From assembly GCF_018614655.1 (NCBI RefSeq), contig NZ_JAGGOG010000004.1, positions 248,001 through 312,000 of the forward strand: a stretch of DNA of 64,000 nucleotides, written 5' to 3'. Below, piece by piece: positions 34,768 to 42,439 of this stretch. How positions within the stretch are numbered: the first letter of the stretch is position 1; each line of letters opens with the position of its first letter. The notes beneath the pieces were generated by a model. That model ran no database searches. It had not been told where the DNA came from and saw only the letters and a program-made list of their open reading frames with translations. This DNA is from Pseudomonas fluorescens (lineage in GTDB: Bacteria > Pseudomonadota > Gammaproteobacteria > Pseudomonadales > Pseudomonadaceae). The position numbers and the translations under genes are program-made.

Positions 34768-36843
34768 TCACACTTGGCCGTATTGCTGCCCATGCCGTAG
34801 CCAGCGATCCAGCAAGGGGCTGACGTGTTGTGGCCAGCGCTCCAGCAACGCTTGAGCGGCGTCACGCACCGCCGGCAGCAAGTCCGCGTCGCGCATCAGG
34901 TCCGCGACCTTGAATTGCAACAGGCCGGTCTGACGGGTGCCGAGCATTTCGCCGGGGCCGCGCAGTTCGAGGTCCTTTTCGGCAATCACGAAACCATCGT
35001 TGGTTTCGCGCATGATCCCCAAGCGCTGGCGTCCGATCTGCGACAGCGGCGGATGGTAAAGCAATACGCAATGGCTGGCCGCGCTGCCCCTGCCAACACG
35101 ACCGCGTAACTGGTGCAGTTGCGCCAGGCCCAGGCGCTCGGGGTTTTCGATGATCATCAAGCTGGCGTTGGGCACGTCGACGCCTACTTCAATCACGGTG
35201 GTGGCGACTAACAGTTGCAGGTTGCCGGCCTTGAATTCGGCCATCACTGCGGCTTTTTCGATGGGCTTCATGCGGCCATGGATCAGCCCGACCTTGAGTT
35301 CGCCCAAGGCGCTGGTCAGGTCTTCGTAAGTGGTCTCGGCGGCCTGGCAGGTCAGCTCTTCCGACTCTTCAATCAACGTGCAAACCCAATAGGCTTGGCG
35401 CCCTTCGGCGCAGGCGCCGCGCACCCGTTCGATCACTTCGACACGGCGGGTGTCGGTCACCAGCACGGTGTTGACCGGGGTCCGGCCGGGCGGCAGTTCG
35501 TCGAGGATCGAGGTATCGAGGTCGGCATAGGCACTCATGGCCAGCGTGCGAGGGATCGGCGTGGCGGTCATGATCAACTGGTGCGGACACATGCGTCCGC
35601 CCACACCTTTCTGGCGCAGAGCCAGGCGCTGTTGCACGCCGAAGCGGTGCTGTTCGTCGATGATCACCAGGGCTAGGTTCTTGAACTGCACTTCGTCCTG
35701 GAACAGCGCGTGAGTGCCGACCACCATCGGCGCGCCGCCAGCAATCTGCTCCAGCGCCGCTGCGCGGTTCTTGCCCTTGAGCTTGCCGGCCAGCCACGCC
35801 ACTTCCAGGCCCAACGGTTCGAGCCAGCGCTTGAAGGTGATGAAGTGCTGCTCGGCGAGAATCTCGGTGGGCGCCATCAGCGCCACTTGGTACCCGGCTT
35901 CCAGGGCCTGCAATGCGGCGAGGGCGGCGACCACGGTTTTACCCGCGCCCACGTCACCCTGAATCAGGCGCAGCATGGGTTCTTTCTGGCTGAGGTCGTA
36001 GGCGATTTCATTGTCTACCCGTTGCTGCGCGCCTGTCGGTGCAAAACCCAGGTTGGCCAGGTATTGCGCAGGCAAACGCTTGGCCTTGGGCATCGCCGGT
36101 GCGCGCAGGGAACGCATGCTTTCCCGCAGGCGCTGTTGCGACAGTTGGTGGGTCAGCAGTTCTTCGAACGCCAGGCGATGTTGGGCCCAGTGATGACCGA
36201 GGGCCAGCTCATCCACATCGGCGTCGGCCGGAGGGTGGTGCAGGTAACGAATCGCGTCGTCCAGCGGCGCCAACTGGTAATCCCGCGCCAGTTCCTGGGG
36301 CAGCCAGTCGGGCAGGCTTTTCGGGCCGAGCATCGTCAGGGTCTGCATGCACAGCTGGCGCAGGCGTTGTTGGGTCAAGCCTTCGGTGAGCGGGTAGATC
36401 GGCGTGAGGGTGGTGTCTACCGGCGGTGGTTCGTCGCCGGTAATGGCGCGGTACTCCGGGTGGTAGATTTCCAGCCCCGACGCGCCGGGCCGAGCTTCGC
36501 CGTAGCAGCGCACGCGGGTGCCGCGCTTGAGGCCTTCCTTTTGTGCGTTGCTGAAATGGTAGAAGCGCAGGCTCAGGCCGCCGGTGCCGTCCTGCAGGCG
36601 CACCAGCAAGCTGCGGCGCTTGCCCATCACCACGTCGGCGCCGCTGACGGTGCCCTCGATCACCGCATCCTGCCCAGGGCGCAATTGGCCGATGGGTACC
36701 ACGCGGGTACGATCCTGGTAGCGCAGGGGCAAGTGGAACAGCACATCCTGGAGATTCTCCAGGCCAACCTTGGCCAATTTCTCGGCCATGGCTTCACCGA
36801 CACCCTTGAGTGCCGTCACCGACACCTGCGACAACTCGGTCAT
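34768..36843 (-). CDS. recG: ATP-dependent DNA helicase RecG
   Basis: RecG remodels stalled replication forks and branch-migrates Holliday junctions. The 691-residue protein has the N-terminal wedge/OB domain (about 1-250, with DVLFHLPLRYQDRT), then a superfamily 2 helicase core with Walker A GDVGAGKT, DEQHRFGVQQR (motif II as DEQH), TATPIPRTLA, and the C-terminal blocks VATTVIEVGVDVPNA and QLRGRVGRG. ATG 36843 begins the usual MTELSQVSVTALKGVG start. It starts 8 bp after the end of oxyR on the same strand, a common pairing in Pseudomonas. Confidence 0.97.
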   Translation of the reverse strand: MTELSQVSVTALKGVGEAMAEKLAKVGLENLQDVLFHLPLRYQDRTRVVPIGQLRPGQDAVIEGTVSGADVVMGKRRSLLVRLQDGTGGLSLRFYHFSNAQKEGLKRGTRVRCYGEARPGASGLEIYHPEYRAITGDEPPPVDTTLTPIYPLTEGLTQQRLRQLCMQTLTMLGPKSLPDWLPQELARDYQLAPLDDAIRYLHHPPADADVDELALGHHWAQHRLAFEELLTHQLSQQRLRESMRSLRAPAMPKAKRLPAQYLANLGFAPTGAQQRVDNEIAYDLSQKEPMLRLIQGDVGAGKTVVAALAALQALEAGYQVALMAPTEILAEQHFITFKRWLEPLGLEVAWLAGKLKGKNRAAALEQIAGGAPMVVGTHALFQDEVQFKNLALVIIDEQHRFGVQQRLALRQKGVGGRMCPHQLIMTATPIPRTLAMSAYADLDTSILDELPPGRTPVNTVLVTDTRRVEVIERVRGACAEGRQAYWVCTLIEESEELTCQAAETTYEDLTSALGELKVGLIHGRMKPIEKAAVMAEFKAGNLQLLVATTVIEVGVDVPNASLMIIENPERLGLAQLHQLRGRVGRGSAASHCVLLYHPPLSQIGRQRLGIMRETNDGFVIAEKDLELRGPGEMLGTRQTGLLQFKVADLMRDADLLPAVRDAAQALLERWPQHVSPLLDRWLRHGQQYGQV

Positions 36844-36851
36844 ACGGTTGC

Positions 36852-37772
36852 TCAGCTCGCGGCAGGCGGCTTGGCCACCGAACACAGGCGGATCGAGTCG
36901 GCGAGGATTTCAATGGCTTTTGGCCGTGGGAAGCTGGCACGCCAGGCAATCGCCACGGTACGGAACGGTACCGGCGGCGTCAGTGGGCGCACGGCGATCA
37001 CGCCAGGAGCATAGTGATGGCTGTCCACCGCCGACAACGGCAGTATCGAAATACCCAGGCCGGACGCCACCATATGGCGGATGGTTTCCAGGGAACTGGA
37101 TTCCACGGTGGTGTGCTTGGCGCCGTCGTTGCCTTTGGTCAGGGTCGGGCAGGCTTCCAGTACCTGGTCGCGGAAGCAGTGACCTTCGCCGAGCAGCAGC
37201 AGGCTCTTGTCGTTGAGCAGGGCGGCGTCGATGGTGTCTTTTTGCGTCCAGGGGTGGGATGCCGGCATCAATACGTAGAACGGTTCATCGTAGAGCGGCA
37301 GGGTCAGCACATCCGCCTCGTTGAACGGCAGCGCGATGATGATCGCGTCCAGCTCGCCGTTGCGCAGTTTGTCGCGCAACACGTGAGTGAAATTTTCTTC
37401 GATATACAGCGGCATCTGCGGCGCGACGCGGTGCAGTTGCGGAATCAAGTGCGGGAACAGGTACGGGCCGACGGTGTAGATCGCACCGACTTTCAACGGT
37501 GCGGTCAGCTGGTTCTTGCCGGCCTGGGCCAGCTCGCGAATGCTTTGGGCTTGCTCCAGCACCTTCTGGGCCTGGGCGACGATGCCTTCGCCGACCGGCG
37601 TCAGACGCACGGCGCTTTTACTGCGCTCGAAAATCAGCACACCGAGTTCGTCTTCAAGCTTCTTCACACCCACCGACAAGGTCGGCTGGCTGACGTGGCA
37701 ACGCTCGGCCGCATGGCCGAAGTGCTGCTCTTGGGCGAGGGTAACGATGTAGCGTAATTCTGTAAGAGTCAT
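36852..37772 (-). CDS. oxyR: Peroxide-sensing LysR-type regulator OxyR
   Basis: OxyR activates catalase, peroxiredoxin and related genes when hydrogen peroxide oxidises two cysteines to a disulfide. The 306-residue protein has the LysR helix-turn-helix (about 1-60, HAAERCHVSQPTLSVGVKKL) and an effector domain whose GEGHCFRDQVLEACP segment holds the two redox cysteines at the expected spacing (C-x8-C). It is directly followed by recG. The redox pair makes OxyR far more likely than another LysR regulator. Confidence 0.96.
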   Translation of the reverse strand: MTLTELRYIVTLAQEQHFGHAAERCHVSQPTLSVGVKKLEDELGVLIFERSKSAVRLTPVGEGIVAQAQKVLEQAQSIRELAQAGKNQLTAPLKVGAIYTVGPYLFPHLIPQLHRVAPQMPLYIEENFTHVLRDKLRNGELDAIIIALPFNEADVLTLPLYDEPFYVLMPASHPWTQKDTIDAALLNDKSLLLLGEGHCFRDQVLEACPTLTKGNDGAKHTTVESSSLETIRHMVASGLGISILPLSAVDSHHYAPGVIAVRPLTPPVPFRTVAIAWRASFPRPKAIEILADSIRLCSVAKPPAAS

Positions 37773-37890
37773 AGCGGGCGTCCATGAGGTTGCGGGCCAA
37801 GCATACCGGCTGCAATCGATAGACGCACGTTATCAGAACTTTGATGGGGATTGAGCGGGGAATACACAGGATTTTTAGCCGTGCGCAGTC

Positions 37891-37924
37891 AAATGTGGAA
37901 GGGAGCAAGCCCCCTCCCACATTG
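37891..37924. repeat. Short REP-type hairpin downstream of tonB
   Basis: AATGTGGAAGGGAGC pairs with GCCCCCTCCCACATT around a short loop. It is a minimal REP-like hairpin in the 165 bp gap between oxyR and the tonB end, where it could also end tonB transcription. No gene is seen in that gap. Confidence 0.65.
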
Positions 37925-37937
37925 CCCGCGCATGCCT

Positions 37938-38684
37938 CTACCGGCGACGCTTCTCGATGTTGTAAACGAACGGCGCAACGATCTCGATGCTGCCGCCTTT
38001 CAACATCTCGGCCGGTGGCTTGGGCAGTGGCTGGGCACGACGGATCATGTCCAGGGTCGCGCGGTCCAGATCGGCGTTGCCGGAGCGGCCCACCAGTTCA
38101 TAGGACAACACGTTGCCGTCAGCGTCGACCACGAAGCGCAAGCGGTTCAGGCCTTCCTTGCCACGCGCCTGGGCGCCCGGCGGGTACTTCTTGTACTTCT
38201 GCAGGTGCGCCAGCAGCGTGCCTTCCCAAGAAGCCTTGGCCGCCACCTGTTGTGGTGATGGGCCTGGGGTTGGCTGGGCGGATTTTTCCACCGGTGCGTT
38301 CTGCGGGGTTTCGCTCGGCGGCTCCTCGGAAGGTTTCTCCTTGGGCGGTTCGGGCTTTTTCTCCACAGGCTTGGGCGGCGCAGGTTTTGGCTTAGGCTTG
38401 ACCGGCTTGGGCACCTGGATCGTCGGTTTCGGCGCTTCGGCCAGTTTCGGCAATGGAAGCTCTTCCACCGGAGCGGGCGGTTGCGGCGGCGTCACCACCT
38501 TCGGCGGTGCCGGAGGTGGAGGTGCCGGCATCGGTGCCAGGTCGATGACCATGGCTGCAGGTGGCAGTTGGACCGTGTGGGGTGCCGACCATTGGAGCGC
38601 GATGATGATCGCGACGGCGTGGACGCCCAGCACGACGGCGAGGCTGGTGCCATAACGCGTCAGTTTGTGGCGCGTCGTGATCAT
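37938..38684 (-). CDS. tonB: Energy-transducing protein TonB
   Basis: TonB carries energy from the ExbB/ExbD motor to outer-membrane receptors for siderophores and other ligands. The 248-residue protein has one N-terminal membrane helix (about 12-33) with the conserved region after TSLAVVLGVHAVAI, a long Pro/Lys-rich periplasmic segment (about 50-145), and the TonB C-terminal fold (about 160-248, YPPGAQARGKEGLNRLRFVV, SYELVGRSGNADLDRATLDM, in parts). It overlaps the exbD stop by 4 bp. Confidence 0.95.
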   Translation of the reverse strand: MITTRHKLTRYGTSLAVVLGVHAVAIIIALQWSAPHTVQLPPAAMVIDLAPMPAPPPPAPPKVVTPPQPPAPVEELPLPKLAEAPKPTIQVPKPVKPKPKPAPPKPVEKKPEPPKEKPSEEPPSETPQNAPVEKSAQPTPGPSPQQVAAKASWEGTLLAHLQKYKKYPPGAQARGKEGLNRLRFVVDADGNVLSYELVGRSGNADLDRATLDMIRRAQPLPKPPAEMLKGGSIEIVAPFVYNIEKRRR

Positions 38685-39106
38685 TTCTTGGCTGCCGTCT
38701 CAAGTCCGACCAGGCCTACCTTGAGGTAGCCGGCTGCCCGCAGGGCATCCATCACGCTCATCAGGTCGCCATAGTCCACGCCCTTGTCGGCCTGGAAGAA
38801 GATCGTCGTGTCTTTCTTGCCTTGGGTCTTGGCGTCGAGCACCGCGCCCAGGGTTTCGGCTTTGACTTCTTCTTCGCCCAGGAACAGGCGCTGGTCCATC
38901 TTGACGCTGAGGAATACCGGTTTCTCTGGCCGTGGCGCGGGTTTCGCGCTGGAGGCGGGCAGGTCGACCTTGATGTCCACGGTGGCCAGCGGTGCTGCCA
39001 CCATGAAGATGATCAACAGCACCAGCATCACGTCGATAAACGGCGTGACGTTGATTTCGTGGTTCTCGACGAGCTCGTCGTCGCCTTGATTCAAATGCAG
39101 GCCCAT
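38681..39106 (-). CDS. exbD: TonB-system motor protein ExbD
   Basis: ExbD is the single-span subunit of the proton-driven ExbB/ExbD motor. The 141-residue protein has EINVTPFIDVMLVLLIIFMV, whose Asp in the helix (FIDVMLVLL) is the proton-bearing residue, and a periplasmic domain with VFLSVKMDQRLFLGEEE and a C-terminal YGDLMSVMDALRAAGY. It sits between exbB (6 bp upstream) and tonB (overlapping). Confidence 0.96.
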   Translation of the reverse strand: MGLHLNQGDDELVENHEINVTPFIDVMLVLLIIFMVAAPLATVDIKVDLPASSAKPAPRPEKPVFLSVKMDQRLFLGEEEVKAETLGAVLDAKTQGKKDTTIFFQADKGVDYGDLMSVMDALRAAGYLKVGLVGLETAAKK

Positions 39107-39112
39107 GGCCGA

Positions 39113-40099
39113 TTACCCCACTTTCACCATGTGCGGTTGCGAGCTGCGCTCGGTAGGCAGGTGATCGAGGTCACGGCTGACCAACAGCAGGACTTCAGCC
39201 GAGGCGTCTGACACCTGAGCCTTGTAGCCGGCGATCGAACGGGCGAAGACGTTGTAGATCACCACCGCAGGAATCGCAGCCACCAGGCCCAGGGCGGTTG
39301 CCAGCAGGGCTTCGGCAATGCCGGGGGCAACGACAGCGAGGTTGGTGGTCTGGGTTTTGGCGATGCCGATGAAGCTGTTCATGATGCCCCACACGGTACC
39401 GAACAGACCGACGAAGGGTGCGGTGGAACCGATGGTGGCGAGTACGCCGGTACCATTGCTCATGTTGCGACCGCAGGCCGCGACCAGGCGCTCGAGGCGG
39501 AAGCTGACGCGTTCCTTGATACCTTCTTTTTCACGGCTGTTGGCCGACAGGCGCATTTCTTCCAGTGCGTCGTGGACCAGCAGATGTGCCAGGGTGCCCT
39601 TCTTCGCCGCGCTTTCGCTGGCTTCTTTAAGGGTGGTGGCTTTTTTCAGGTTGGCGATTTCGGTGCGCAGACGGCGTTTGGCGCCCAGCAGTTCGAAGCC
39701 TTTGGCGATCCAGATAGTCCAGGTGATGACCGAAGCAATGGCCAGACCGATCATCACGATCTTCACGATGATGTCAGCGTTCTGGTACATGCCCCAAGGC
39801 GACAGGTCATGGGCCATGCCCAGGGTGTTGTCTTCTTCCAGCACCACGCTGGTGTCCTCGGCGGGGGCTGCGTTCACGGCCTGGGCCGGGTCGGTGGCAA
39901 CCGGTGCGACGACTGGCGCGGCAGCGTTTTGCTCCGGTGCGGGAGCGGTAGCGGCGGGTTGCGCAACCGGAGCCGTGTTATCGGCGAACACTGCGGTCGG
40001 AGCCAGCAGAACGCTGAACAGCATCGCAGCAATCGCACGCCAGGCGCGGGATGGACTGTGAAGCTTGGTTGGCGAAGCGGGGAGTTTATTGCGTGTCAT
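39113..40099 (-). CDS. exbB: TonB-system motor protein ExbB (long form)
   Basis: ExbB is the pentameric scaffold of the TonB motor. The 328-residue product is longer than the ~240-residue E. coli protein. It has an N-terminal signal-like segment (about 18-39, AMLFSVLLAPTAVFA), a Pro/Ala-rich stretch (40-80), then three membrane helices (about 105-130, 225-250, 265-290) with IGSTAPFVGLFGTVWGIM and VAPGIAEALLATALGLVAAIP, the conserved proton-channel helices. The long N-terminus is usual in Pseudomonas. It is the first gene of exbB-exbD-tonB. Confidence 0.96.
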   Translation of the reverse strand: MTRNKLPASPTKLHSPSRAWRAIAAMLFSVLLAPTAVFADNTAPVAQPAATAPAPEQNAAAPVVAPVATDPAQAVNAAPAEDTSVVLEEDNTLGMAHDLSPWGMYQNADIIVKIVMIGLAIASVITWTIWIAKGFELLGAKRRLRTEIANLKKATTLKEASESAAKKGTLAHLLVHDALEEMRLSANSREKEGIKERVSFRLERLVAACGRNMSNGTGVLATIGSTAPFVGLFGTVWGIMNSFIGIAKTQTTNLAVVAPGIAEALLATALGLVAAIPAVVIYNVFARSIAGYKAQVSDASAEVLLLVSRDLDHLPTERSSQPHMVKVG

Positions 40100-40171
40100 G
40101 CTGGCCGGACCTGAGAGGAAAAATACGGGATTGTCCTGCCAGACCGCATTGGGTCGAGGACAAATGGGCGG

Positions 40172-40200
40172 TTATTATTGCAAGTAATTCTTGTTAACAA
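40172..40200 (-). promoter_or_regulatory. Candidate exbB promoter
   Basis: Reading the minus strand, TTGTTA (40200-40195) and TAATAA (40177-40172) are separated by 17 bp, about 75 bp before the exbB start. The region is AT-rich and carries the partial palindrome CAAG-TAATT-CTTG, which overlaps where a Fur site would be useful, but the Fur match is weak. Confidence 0.4.
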
Positions 40201-40287
40201 AAGTAATACAGTTACTTTATTTGTCTATTTCCTGGCCGCCGGTCACCTGTGAAGGCTAATCTTGGCCTTTGAGAACGGAGTTTTGTG

Positions 40288-41139
40288 ATGTCTGCGCCAT
40301 CTGTTGTGATTGCCGGTTGTGGCGATGTCGGTAGCCGTCTGGCGACCCAATTGCTGGCCCTGGGCTGGGAAGTCCATGGCCTGAGGCGTGATGTCTCGCG
40401 CCTTCCCGAGGGTGTTATCGGGATTGCCGGCGATCTGTTCAACGAAGACTGCCCTGACACCTGGCCGGTGGGCGGCGTGGATTATCTGGTGTATTGCGCG
40501 ACTGCCACCGATCACGACGAAGCTGGCTACCGCGCGGCCTATGTTCAAGGGTTGCAGCATGTGATCGGCTGGTTGAACGACTATGGTCAGGAGCCTGAGC
40601 ATCTTCTGTTCGTTTCCAGTAGCAGTGTCTATGGGCAGCAGAACGGGGAGTGGGTTGATGAAACCTCGCAGACTCAGGCCAGTGGTTACTCCGGCAACGT
40701 CATGCTGGAAGCCGAGCAAGTTGCGCTCAACAGCGGTATTCCGGCGAGCGTAGTACGCCTCACGGGTATCTATGGCCCCGGTCGCGAGCGCTTGTCGACC
40801 CAGGTGCGGGAAGGCTATCGCGTTGCGATTGACCCGCCTTTATATGGCAACCGGATTCACGCGGATGATGCGGCGGGCTTGTTGGCCTTTCTGTTGCGGC
40901 ATGTGCAACAGGGCGGTGCGCTGGATAACTGCTACATCGGCGTCGACGACGCGCCTGCGCCACTGGCTGAGGTGGTGGACTGGTTGCGTGAATACCTTGG
41001 CGTGACTGAATGGGCCGCAGATGCCAGCGTACGACGGGCCGGCAGCAAACGGTGCAGCAACGCCCGGGCCAAGGCGCTGGGCTGGACGCCGGTGTATCCG
41101 AGTTATCGGGAAGGGTACGCGGCGATTCTCAAAGGCTGA
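40288..41139 (+). CDS. NAD(P)-binding epimerase-like protein (YeeZ type)
   Basis: The 283-residue protein is an extended short-chain dehydrogenase/epimerase family member. It begins SVVIAGCGDVGSRLATQLL, the GxGxxG dinucleotide-binding loop (GCGDVG), and has VDYLVYCATATD, FVSSSSVYGQQNG with the SxxxxY-type pattern, and RLTGIYGPGRERL. The catalytic Tyr-x3-Lys pair is not clear (SGYSGNVMLEAE lacks the Lys), as in the YeeZ subgroup. ATG 40288 has CGGAG 7 nt upstream and was chosen over GTG 40285. Substrate unknown. Confidence 0.82.
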   Translation: MSAPSVVIAGCGDVGSRLATQLLALGWEVHGLRRDVSRLPEGVIGIAGDLFNEDCPDTWPVGGVDYLVYCATATDHDEAGYRAAYVQGLQHVIGWLNDYGQEPEHLLFVSSSSVYGQQNGEWVDETSQTQASGYSGNVMLEAEQVALNSGIPASVVRLTGIYGPGRERLSTQVREGYRVAIDPPLYGNRIHADDAAGLLAFLLRHVQQGGALDNCYIGVDDAPAPLAEVVDWLREYLGVTEWAADASVRRAGSKRCSNARAKALGWTPVYPSYREGYAAILKG

Positions 41140-41168
41140 AATACAGCTAAAAGAATGAGTGCAATCAA

Positions 41169-41213
41169 AAATGTGGGAGCGGCGGTGCGACGACTCGACG
41201 TGCTCCCACATTT
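41169..41213. repeat. Single REP-type hairpin
   Basis: AAATGTGGGAGC (41169-41180) pairs exactly with GCTCCCACATTT (41202-41213) around GGCGGTGCGACGACTCGACGT-like loop sequence. It appears to be a deletion derivative of the longer REP pairs elsewhere in the window. It lies between two convergent genes. Confidence 0.8.
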
Positions 41214-41230
41214 GATAGGCGTTGGTTCGG

Positions 41231-41974
41231 TTACTGTTTTTCCAGCAACCACTGCCGTGGCCCGGGGGTAAACGAGGGTACCTCGTCAGCCTGGGACGTG
41301 TTGATCGCCTGGAAGATTTCCAGCTGCTTGCCCTTGCGGGCAAAGATCCACGGATTGCCCTGGCCACCTTGTTGCAACCAGATGCTGTCGTAGCCACCGC
41401 TCATGGACGCGCAGTCACCAGCCAGGCACAGCGAGTACTGGTCGGCGCCTGGCAGGCCGGAGACCTGGCCGTTGGCCTGGAACTGCACGGTAGCGCCTTC
41501 ACCGTTGCCGTTGACGATTTTCCAGCTGCCGCCCATATAGGCTGAGTACAAGGCCAGTTCAAAGTTGGCGCCCAGTGGCGCGCCATCGGGGGCTGGCTCC
41601 TTGGGGCGGCCAAAAAGCTGTTCCGGTTCGTTGTCGTTGGCGGCTTGCAGCAGTTGTTTGCCATCACGCTTGAGTTCGGTGGTCGAGCTGCCGTAGAAAT
41701 TAACGCTCCAGGTACCGGACTTTTCGCCCACCAAGGTACCTTCTGGACGTTCAAAACCATTGAAGTAGCGCGCCTGGTTGGCCTTGGTATTGACCTCCCA
41801 TTCGAGGTTCGGGCCATTGGCTTGCAGGGCTTCACGCAAAGGGCCACCCTTGGATGCCGCATCGATGGCGACCTGGTTGATCCAGGTGCCGCTGACGTCA
41901 CGGTCGGCAGGGTTGCTGGCACAGCCGCTGAGCAACAGGGCGAGCAGCGAAGAAGCAACGAGCGCTTTGCGCAT
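41231..41974 (-). CDS. Lipoprotein of unknown function
   Basis: The 247-residue product has a lipoprotein signal with lipobox LSGC (Cys18) and Ala at +2, so it is expected in the outer membrane. The mature part has several Gly/Trp beta-type repeats (DVSGTWINQVA, GEKSGTWSVNFYG, MGGSWKIVNGNGEGATVQFQ), which suggest a lipocalin- or META-like beta barrel, but no family is certain. A Cys pair (LCLAGDC) may form a disulfide. It is downstream of ridA, past a probable terminator. Confidence 0.7.
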   Translation of the reverse strand: MRKALVASSLLALLLSGCASNPADRDVSGTWINQVAIDAASKGGPLREALQANGPNLEWEVNTKANQARYFNGFERPEGTLVGEKSGTWSVNFYGSSTTELKRDGKQLLQAANDNEPEQLFGRPKEPAPDGAPLGANFELALYSAYMGGSWKIVNGNGEGATVQFQANGQVSGLPGADQYSLCLAGDCASMSGGYDSIWLQQGGQGNPWIFARKGKQLEIFQAINTSQADEVPSFTPGPRQWLLEKQ

Positions 41975-41999
41975 TACGAAATCCTTTTAAAACGAAGTC

Positions 42000-42027
42000 G
42001 GCGCACCCTTTGAAGAGAGGGTGCGCC
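42000..42027 (-). terminator. Probable terminator after ridA
   Basis: GGCGCACCCT (42000-42009) pairs exactly with AGGGTGCGCC (42018-42027) around an 8 nt loop. Read on the minus strand it is followed by GACTTCGTTTT. It lies just after the ridA stop. Confidence 0.6.
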
Positions 42028-42034
42028 GGGTGTT

Positions 42035-42415
42035 TTACTCGATGACCAGAATCGCGTCCATCTCAACCTGTGCGCCCTTTGGCAGGGCGGCAACGCCGAT
42101 GGCGGCACGGGCTGGGTACGGCTGTTCGAAGTACTTGCCCATGATCTCGTTGACCTTGGCGAAGTGGCTCAGGTCGGTGAGGAAGATGTTCAGCTTGACG
42201 ATGTCCTTGAACGAGCCGCCAGCGGCTTCGGCAACGGACTTGAGGTTTTCGAAGACCTGTACGGTCTGTGCTTCGAAGCCTTCAACCAATTCCATGGTTT
42301 TTGGGTCCAGTGGGATCTGGCCGGACATGTAGACGGTATTGCCTGCCTTGATCGCCTGGGAATAAGTACCGATTGCCGCAGGTGCCTTGTCGCTGGTGAT
42401 AACGGTCTTGGTCAT
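42035..42415 (-). CDS. ridA: Enamine/imine deaminase RidA
   Basis: RidA hydrolyses reactive enamines such as 2-aminoacrylate formed by PLP enzymes, protecting branched-chain amino-acid and other enzymes. The 126-residue protein has the family pattern [29 protein letters not shown] (here in parts [23 protein letters not shown]), [18 protein letters not shown], and [19 protein letters not shown] with the catalytic Arg and Glu near the end. It follows spoT by 24 bp. Confidence 0.96.
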   Translation of the reverse strand: MTKTVITSDKAPAAIGTYSQAIKAGNTVYMSGQIPLDPKTMELVEGFEAQTVQVFENLKSVAEAAGGSFKDIVKLNIFLTDLSHFAKVNEIMGKYFEQPYPARAAIGVAALPKGAQVEMDAILVIE

Positions 42416-42439
42416 GAATGACTCCTTGTAATGGATGGG

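Noticed and set aside
40178..40200. Fur box upstream of exbB
   Set aside because: The AT-rich half-palindrome matches the 19-bp Fur consensus too poorly to call by eye, although iron control of exbB-exbD-tonB would be expected.
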